A stretch of 9,206 bases of DNA from Chloroflexota bacterium (lineage in GTDB: Bacteria > Chloroflexota > UBA6077 > FW602-bin22 > JACPQP01): positions 1-9,206 of the forward strand of contig JACPQP010000246.1 in the NCBI GenBank assembly GCA_016190465.1. The letters are read 5' to 3'. The notes below the pieces were generated by a model. The model did no database searches and had not been told where the DNA came from. It saw only the letters and a program-made list of their open reading frames with translations. Position numbers and translations under genes: made by a program. The stretch's first letter is position 1; each line of letters starts with the position of its first letter. Positions 5,334 through 9,206 of the stretch are shown here, piece by piece.

Positions 5334-6850
5334 GCGTGTCCCTCCCAAGCAGGCCCAGCGCCCGGATAGCTGTCCGCCGCCGGCGGGGTTATCGGCGAGC
5401 GTGTGTGCGACGCGGAAGCGCCGAGCACGCTCACTATAGCAAATCCGACCCAGAAAGTCACAGCCAGATCCGGCAGAAAGTACGAGTTGTCGACGAGGCC
5501 GTGGACGAGCCCGGCGACCGATGCGCCGATCACCCCGTGGACCAGCGCACGCTGTGCGCTCGAATGGTGATGACGCATCCGGAACAGCGCGACGCCGTAG
5601 CGCACCAGGAGCCAGGAGAACGCCACGAGGCCTGCCAGCCCGAGACTGAGCCAGAGATCGAGCACGAGGTTATGGGGATGCGACAGGTTCGGCTCACGCC
5701 AGGCGGATGGGAGCATATAGCCGCGGTCGCGATAATAATAGAGGAAGTTGTCCAGCCCGATGCCGGTCACTGGATGGTCGCGGATCATCGCCAGCGCGGA
5801 TTGCCAGACCCGCAAGCGCAGCTCGTTCGTGCCCTCGGCCAGGCTCAGCCGCAGGCGGAGCCGCTCGACGCTCGCCACGAGCGGTGCCGCGATGATGATG
5901 CCCGCGAGCAACAGGCCGACCAGGCGAGCGAGATGGCGACGACCCTGAAGCGCGGCGAGGACGAGGAAGGCGGCGACGAGGCCTATCCAGGCGCCGGCCG
6001 AAAACGTCAGGATGACGGCCAGCCCCTGGATGAGGGCCAGCCCGGCGAATCGCCAGTCGAGGCGCCCCGTGCCCAACGCTAGACCGGCGCTCAGCGGAAG
6101 CGTGCGGTCGAGAAAGAGGCCGAGGTTGTTTGGCGAGCCATAGAGCCCGCGAATTCGATAGACGCCTTCGGCCGTGATGAGGTTGACGCCGGCGACGTAC
6201 TGATACAACCCGACGAGCGAGATCGTGGCGCCCGCCAGCGCGAATGCTGTCCCCAACAGGAACACCGAGCGACACGCCGAGCGTCCGTGCGGTAAGAGCA
6301 ATACCACCGCGACGTAGAGCGCGACCGGCTCCACCACGAGCAGGCGAAACTCGTGGAGGCTCTCCCGTGGCCGCACCGAGACGAGCAATGAAGCCATCCC
6401 GGCGAGAAGGAAGACGAATACGCCGATCGCGATGTCGCGTGATCCTAATGCGGATCGCAGATTACGGATTGCCGATTGCCGATTGGAGTGGACGACGCGA
6501 GTTGGGCCAACCCGGCGGCAGTCTGGACGGACGACCCAGACTGTTGCCGCCAGGACGGTGATGCCAATCAACATCTCGGTCGCCGACAGGGCCGCCCCAT
6601 GGCCTGGACCCAGGAACGTGCGGTTGAGTGGTGAGAAGGGCAGGCTGAGGACGACGGCAATCGGTCCGGCCAGCGGCAGCAACAGGGCGACCGCCGTGAA
6701 CAGCACAAGCGAGCCGAACAGGAGAGGGACCGGCGCCCACAGAAGCCCGGCGAGGATCAGCGCGGCGCTGAAGAAGGTGGCCAGGTCCTGTAGCTCTTTG
6801 CTCGCGGTACTACCCTGTCCCCACGACCTGAGTCGGAGGGCCCGGAACAT
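5330..6850 (-). CDS. O-antigen ligase / polymerase-like membrane protein A (Wzy_C family)
   Basis: About 506 residues with ten or more hydrophobic segments, the first at roughly residues 26-46. It is probably an inner-membrane glycan polymerase or ligase. Family features are RGLYGSPNNLGLFLDRTLP (234-252), GTNELRLRVWQSAL (340-353), HPVTGIGLDNF (359-369) and LSHPHNLVLDLWLSLGLAGL (389-408), the characteristic large periplasmic-loop motif. I chose ATG at 6850 because AGGTGA (6855-6860) lies 4 nt upstream. A GTG at 6868 forming GTGA with the end of the S41 gene is the alternative and would add six residues. The gene ends in a TTGA overlap with uxs. Residues about 112-137 contain NRQSAIRN and are encoded by a heptanucleotide-period repeat in a loop between membrane segments. 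It shares a family with protein B but only short motifs, so the two are not a recent duplication. Confidence 0.9.
   Translation of the reverse strand: MFRALRLRSWGQGSTASKELQDLATFFSAALILAGLLWAPVPLLFGSLVLFTAVALLLPLAGPIAVVLSLPFSPLNRTFLGPGHGAALSATEMLIGITVLAATVWVVRPDCRRVGPTRVVHSNRQSAIRNLRSALGSRDIAIGVFVFLLAGMASLLVSVRPRESLHEFRLLVVEPVALYVAVVLLLPHGRSACRSVFLLGTAFALAGATISLVGLYQYVAGVNLITAEGVYRIRGLYGSPNNLGLFLDRTLPLSAGLALGTGRLDWRFAGLALIQGLAVILTFSAGAWIGLVAAFLVLAALQGRRHLARLVGLLLAGIIIAAPLVASVERLRLRLSLAEGTNELRLRVWQSALAMIRDHPVTGIGLDNFLYYYRDRGYMLPSAWREPNLSHPHNLVLDLWLSLGLAGLVAFSWLLVRYGVALFRMRHHHSSAQRALVHGVIGASVAGLVHGLVDNSYFLPDLAVTFWVGFAIVSVLGASASHTRSPITPPAADSYPGAGPAWEGHA
5340..5345 (-). promoter_or_regulatory. Ribosome binding site deciding the uxs TTG start
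   Basis: GGAGGG on the minus strand is followed by 6 nt and then TTG at 5333. The site lies inside the 3' end of ligase A, and the TTG shares bases with that gene's TGA (TTGA, 5330-5333), the arrangement expected for coupled re-initiation. Confidence 0.65.
6453..6487 (-). repeat. Heptanucleotide-period repeat inside ligase A
   Basis: Five consecutive 7-mers on the plus strand: GATCGCA, GATTACG, GATTGCC, GATTGCC, GATTGGA. The tract is lower in GC than the surroundings and encodes the NRQSAIRNLRSA loop. Thirty-five bases is not a multiple of three, so gain or loss of single units would shift the frame. Confidence 0.75.
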
Positions 6851-6854
6851 CGTC

Positions 6855-6860
6855 TCACCT
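6855..6860 (-). promoter_or_regulatory. Ribosome binding site of ligase A
   Basis: AGGTGA on the minus strand ends 4 nt before ATG 6850, overlapping the end of the S41 gene. It favours this ATG over the GTG at 6868, which has no comparable upstream site. Confidence 0.55.
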
Positions 6861-6864
6861 CGCC

Positions 6865-8253
6865 TCACCGCTCAGCGTACTGGGCGAGGAGCTGGAAAGC
6901 GCGTTCAAGCTGTGGGTCACGACCGGCTACCAGATCGTCGACGGTCAGGGCGACTTCGTAATCGGGAGTGAGGCCGATGCGGTTCAGGATGCGGTTCCGC
7001 TGGCCGGTCAGCACGCGACCGACCGTGAGCTGGAGGCCAGAGCCATCCGGTAGGTTGAACACCCGTCCGGTCCCCACGCACCCGGCCGTGCGAGCACCAA
7101 CCGTCACCGCCAGACCGTGCTCCTGGAGCGCGGCGGCGAAGAGTTCCCCACCGCTGCCCGTGCCCTCGTTGACCATGACCGTGATGGGAACCCGGAGCCC
7201 GCGATACGACTGGCCGTCCGCGGAGAAGTTGGTGCGCTGGCCGCTTCGGTCAAACAGGTAGAAGAGCAGGCCCTGTTTGATGAACCGGCTCAAAGCCTGG
7301 TTCTGCGCGTCGAGCGAACCGCCGCCGTTGTTGCGCAGGTCGATCACGAGCGCCCGGATCCCGGCCTGCTGCAACTGGCCGAGCGCGCGGTCGATCGAGG
7401 CCACGACGGTGACGGGAAAGCTGTTGATGAGCAGAAAGCCGATGCCGCCCTGGTAGACCCGTGCCTCGACCGCGGGCGGGTCGATCGTCGCACGGGTGAT
7501 GGTGAGGTTGATCGTCTGCGGCGGGATGCCCCGTCGAACCGTCAACGTCACCGGTGCTCCCTCGCGCCCCCGGATGAGCTGGACCGCGGCATCCACCGTC
7601 AGGTCAGACACGTCCTGCCCGTCGACGCTCACGACGATGTCGCCCGCACGGAGGCCGGCCTTAGCCGCCGGTCCATCGTCGAAGACACGCCAGATGACCA
7701 GGGGATCCTCCCGCTTCGGCTTGCGGAGGGCGGCGCCGATCCCCCCAAACCGGACCTCGCCGCGAAACCAGCGCATCTGCTCGGCGTACTGGGCCGGATC
7801 GAAGAAGCTCGTATGGCAGTCATCCACGCTATCCGCCATCTTGCGGACCGCGGCGTGGGTCAGCGCGCCGGACGGCAGTTTCGAGCCGTACCGGGCGGAG
7901 ACGTTGGCGAACGCCGCGCGAAACAGCTCCCAGTCGCGCTTTGGATCGTCGGTGAAGGGTGGCCGCTCGACAGTGGGGCTGATCACCCCCGCCCGCACCA
8001 GCTCGGCGCTGACGCCGTCAAGCGCGGCGGTCAGGAGCTTGGCCGAGCTCACGGGCTCGATGTAGGTAGTGAGGAGTAGCGCGTAAGCCGCTTCGAGCGC
8101 CTCCCCGGCGGGCGCACCGCTCGCCGTGGCGCGCACCGCTGGAGTGGGCGTGGGAGCGGGGGGAGTCGGGGCAGCCCCCCGGGAGCACGAACCGACGAAC
8201 AGCGCCAGCGTGGTCAGCAGCAGGACCAGCGAGCGTAAAAGGTGTCTACCCAT
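6865..8253 (-). CDS. S41 family (C-terminal processing-type) peptidase-like lipoprotein with PDZ domain; usual catalytic Lys absent
   Basis: A 462-residue exported protein. Residues 1-23 form a lipoprotein signal with lipobox VGSC (lipidated C23), followed by a Pro/Thr-rich linker (about 26-45). An N-terminal helical domain contains DDCHTSF (144-150); a PDZ domain spans about 164-242 with GIGA, GPAAKAGLRAGDIVVSVDG; the S41 core spans about 268-432 with LVIDLRNNGGG (302-312) and VNEGTGSGGELFAAAL (361-376). Aligning to the CtpA motif makes S367 the nucleophile. The lysine expected 25 residues later falls on C392 (GARTAGCVGTG), so the classical Ser-Lys dyad appears missing; H147 might instead serve as in tricorn-like members. 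ATG 8253 has GGAGAG just upstream; the frame extends to 8295 but only through repeat DNA. The stop is 14 nt from the start of ligase A. It may mature or degrade envelope proteins. Confidence 0.9.
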   Translation of the reverse strand: MGRHLLRSLVLLLTTLALFVGSCSRGAAPTPPAPTPTPAVRATASGAPAGEALEAAYALLLTTYIEPVSSAKLLTAALDGVSAELVRAGVISPTVERPPFTDDPKRDWELFRAAFANVSARYGSKLPSGALTHAAVRKMADSVDDCHTSFFDPAQYAEQMRWFRGEVRFGGIGAALRKPKREDPLVIWRVFDDGPAAKAGLRAGDIVVSVDGQDVSDLTVDAAVQLIRGREGAPVTLTVRRGIPPQTINLTITRATIDPPAVEARVYQGGIGFLLINSFPVTVVASIDRALGQLQQAGIRALVIDLRNNGGGSLDAQNQALSRFIKQGLLFYLFDRSGQRTNFSADGQSYRGLRVPITVMVNEGTGSGGELFAAALQEHGLAVTVGARTAGCVGTGRVFNLPDGSGLQLTVGRVLTGQRNRILNRIGLTPDYEVALTVDDLVAGRDPQLERAFQLLAQYAER

Positions 8254-8267
8254 CACTCTCCAATGAC

Positions 8268-8339
8268 CAGTACTGAGTGCTGAGTCCCCCCGCACCCCGG
8301 ACCGACTCAGTACTCAGTACTTTGCACTCAGTACTCAGC
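8268..8339. repeat. Inverted pair of heptamer tracts upstream of the S41 gene
   Basis: On the right, five 7-mers: ACTCAGT, ACTCAGT, ACTTTGC, ACTCAGT, ACTCAGC (8305-8339). On the left, 8268-8285 is nearly the reverse complement of 8305-8322 (16 of 18 positions), separated by a C/G-rich 19-nt loop. The pair fills most of the spacer between the adenosyltransferase and S41 genes and could form a long RNA stem before the S41 ribosome site. Confidence 0.8.
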
Positions 8340-8356
8340 CGACCGCCGTGAATTGC

Positions 8357-8926
8357 TCAAACCGGCGCGGTCTCGCCGACACCGCCGCCGCTGGTCTCTT
8401 CAAGATAGCGCGCGGCGATGAAAAGAAGGTCCGACAAGCGGTTGAGGTAGGGCAGTGCCGTCGGATTGCCAAGAAGCCCCAGCCTTCGCAGTGCGACGAC
8501 CCGCCGCTCGGCGCGCCGGACGATCGCCCGGGCCAGATGGAGCCCGGCGCTGGGCAGGGTCTCCCCCGGAATGACGAAACGTGGTTCGATGGCCGCCGTG
8601 GCCTGCAACCCAGCCGCCCGCTGCTCGATCCATTGCACCTTGTCGGGACCGATTCGCCAGGTCGCGCGCTCCCAGTTGCGCGGCGGAAGTGCGAGATCGG
8701 CCATCAGCAGATACAGATCCTGCTGCACGTTGAGAAGCAAGTCGCGGACCGCCAGATCGTTGACGAGGGCGCGGGCGATGCCGATCGCCGAGGTCGCCTC
8801 GTCGATCGCCCCGAAGGCCTCGACCTGCGGGTGATCCTTGGCCACCCGGTCCGGGCCGAGCAGACTGGTCGTCCCGTCGTCGCCGGTCCTGGTGATGACC
8901 GGTGCGGGCCGTGCCCCCTCCGCCAC
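8357..8926 (-). CDS. Cob(I)yrinic acid a,c-diamide / ATP:cob(I)alamin adenosyltransferase, PduO type
   Basis: A 189-residue cytoplasmic enzyme that transfers the adenosyl group of ATP to cob(I)alamin, producing adenosylcobalamin for B12-dependent enzymes. Diagnostic motifs are all present: TRTGDDGTTSLLG at 12-24 (ATP-binding N-terminal loop), KDHPQVEAFGAIDE at 30-43, FVIPG at 117-121, LHLARAIVRRAERRVV at 129-144 and YLNRLSDLLFIAARY at 160-174. Length is typical for the PduO/MMAB family (PF01923). The open frame begins at TTG 8932, but the ribosome site GGGAGGGG (8934-8941) would then leave only 1 nt before the TTG; GTG at 8926 gives a 7-nt spacing and is preferred. It appears to be first in the transcription unit, behind a promoter at 8971-9000. 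Its cobalamin role has no evident link to the downstream glycan genes. The last nine residues are Gly-rich and probably disordered. Confidence 0.93.
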   Translation of the reverse strand: MAEGARPAPVITRTGDDGTTSLLGPDRVAKDHPQVEAFGAIDEATSAIGIARALVNDLAVRDLLLNVQQDLYLLMADLALPPRNWERATWRIGPDKVQWIEQRAAGLQATAAIEPRFVIPGETLPSAGLHLARAIVRRAERRVVALRRLGLLGNPTALPYLNRLSDLLFIAARYLEETSGGGVGETAPV

Positions 8927-8933
8927 GTGCAAA

Positions 8934-8941
8934 CCCCTCCC
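8934..8941 (-). promoter_or_regulatory. Ribosome binding site deciding the adenosyltransferase start
   Basis: GGGAGGGG on the minus strand ends 7 nt before GTG 8926 but only 1 nt before the alternative TTG 8932, so it supports the shorter protein. Confidence 0.6.
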
Positions 8942-8958
8942 GTCCGCGATCGGTGTGC

Positions 8959-8978
8959 GGTATCACCGGGAGGATACC
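8959..8978 (-). promoter_or_regulatory. Inverted repeat GGTATC-N8-GATACC overlapping the -10 box (possible operator)
   Basis: A perfect 6-bp inverted repeat (8959-8964 and 8973-8978) flanks an 8-nt spacer and overlaps the proposed -10 element and transcription start. That is where a repressor site would lie, and a short RNA hairpin is the alternative. The arms are short, so chance is possible. Confidence 0.25.
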
Positions 8979-9000
8979 CCGTGCGCCCCGTTTCCGTCAA
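8971..9000 (-). promoter_or_regulatory. Putative sigma-70-type promoter for the adenosyltransferase gene
   Basis: Read on the minus strand, TTGACG (8995-9000) and TATCCT (8971-8976) are separated by 18 nt and lie about 45-75 nt upstream of the GTG start at 8926. The hexamers match the -35 and -10 consensus at five of six and four of six positions. This is the only convincing promoter I see in the window, so it may drive the whole leftward gene set. Not tested against a background model. Confidence 0.5.
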
Positions 9001-9030
9001 GTCTGGGGGGCACTTGTCTGGAATCGGATG

Positions 9031-9054
9031 TTGGGACCGGCTCAGGAACGGCGG
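9031..9054 (+). repeat. Dispersed repeat core, copy 4
   Basis: TCAGGAACGGCGG (9042-9054) preceded by TTGGGACCGGC. All 24 bases are identical to copy 5. It is followed by TGAGGGCC, whose reverse complement GGCCCTCA lies at 9073-9080. Confidence 0.8.
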
Positions 9055-9088
9055 TGAGGGCCTCGTGGGGGCGGCCCTCATCCCCCAA

Positions 9089-9116
9089 CCCCTTCCCCCA
9101 ATACTGGGGGAAGGGG
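9089..9116. repeat. 12-bp perfect hairpin repeat between core copies 4 and 5
   Basis: CCCCTTCCCCCA (9089-9100) pairs with TGGGGGAAGGGG (9105-9116) around the loop ATAC. It is nearly the same stem as 33-59 at the other end of the window. No T-run follows, so a terminator role is not supported. The region 8933-9206 otherwise contains only the promoter and repeat cores; I see no gene in it. Confidence 0.8.
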
Positions 9117-9141
9117 CGCGGCCGGACCCCCGCTCCCATTA

Positions 9142-9165
9142 TTGGGACCGGCTCAGGAACGGCGG
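9142..9165 (+). repeat. Dispersed repeat core, copy 5
   Basis: Identical over 24 bases to copy 4, which starts 111 bp to the left, and followed by GCAGGGGGTGAGGAC, the flank form shared with copies 1 and 2. Confidence 0.8.
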
Positions 9166-9206
9166 GCAGGGGGTGAGGACCGTCCCCCCGTCGCTCGCCG
9201 CACAGC

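Noticed and set aside
4230..5369. 379-residue plus-strand open frame opposite uxs
   Set aside because: It is a shadow of the uxs coding frame; there is no domain or ribosome site supporting it.
7117..8079. 320-residue plus-strand open frame opposite the S41 gene
   Set aside because: Arg/Asp/Ala-rich translation mirrors the codon bias of the real gene; no motif seen.
8927..9030. Cobalamin riboswitch upstream of the adenosyltransferase
   Set aside because: The leader between the likely transcription start and the GTG is only about 40 nt, and no B12-box-like sequence is recognisable.
9089..9116. Intrinsic terminator
   Set aside because: The stem is strong but no T-run follows on either strand, and closely related stems occur inside coding sequence.

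Overview
The window is high-GC bacterial DNA in which every credible gene lies on the minus strand, so transcription runs from right to left. The organism cannot be identified with certainty. The GC content, the frequent GTG/TTG starts and the heavy load of GC-rich palindromic and heptanucleotide repeats would suit a Chloroflexota (Thermomicrobia/Sphaerobacter-like) genome or a similar high-GC lineage. That placement is an inference from style, not from a marker gene.

Layout in transcription order. (1) Positions 8933-9206 are non-coding: a repeat cluster, then a plausible promoter at 8971-9000. (2) A PduO-type cob(I)alamin adenosyltransferase lies at 8357-8926. (3) A spacer of about 100 bp holds an inverted pair of ACTCAGT heptamer tracts. 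(4) A lipoprotein S41/PDZ peptidase-like protein lies at 6865-8253; it keeps the nucleophile serine but appears to lack the usual catalytic lysine. (5) A compact polysaccharide cassette follows: O-antigen-ligase/polymerase-like protein A (5330-6850), a UDP-glucuronate decarboxylase (UDP-xylose synthase) (4386-5333), a second ligase/polymerase-like protein B (2831-4393), a flippase-like integral membrane protein (1627-2640), a GT4 glycosyltransferase (464-1630) and the start of another GT4 glycosyltransferase (24-458) that breaks down in a repeat array at the left edge.

The cassette genes overlap or nearly touch (TTGA at 5330-5333, an 8-nt overlap at 4386-4393, GTGA at 1627-1630, a 5-nt gap at 459-463), which points to a translationally coupled operon. 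Together they would supply a nucleotide sugar (UDP-xylose), transfer sugars, and move, polymerise or ligate a surface glycan or exopolysaccharide.

The least ordinary aspect is the repeat content. A GC-rich hairpin family and a 13-nt core (TCAGGAACGGCGG, five copies, all in one orientation) sit between genes and also inside reading frames. They form a membrane-protein loop and the C-terminal tail and stop codon of ligase B, and they replace the body of the last glycosyltransferase. A separate heptamer-type repeat makes up a loop of ligase A. I see no defence system, CRISPR array, tRNA or rRNA, and no clearly novel biochemical system. The strongest leads are the repeat-into-protein insertions and the lysine-less S41 protein.
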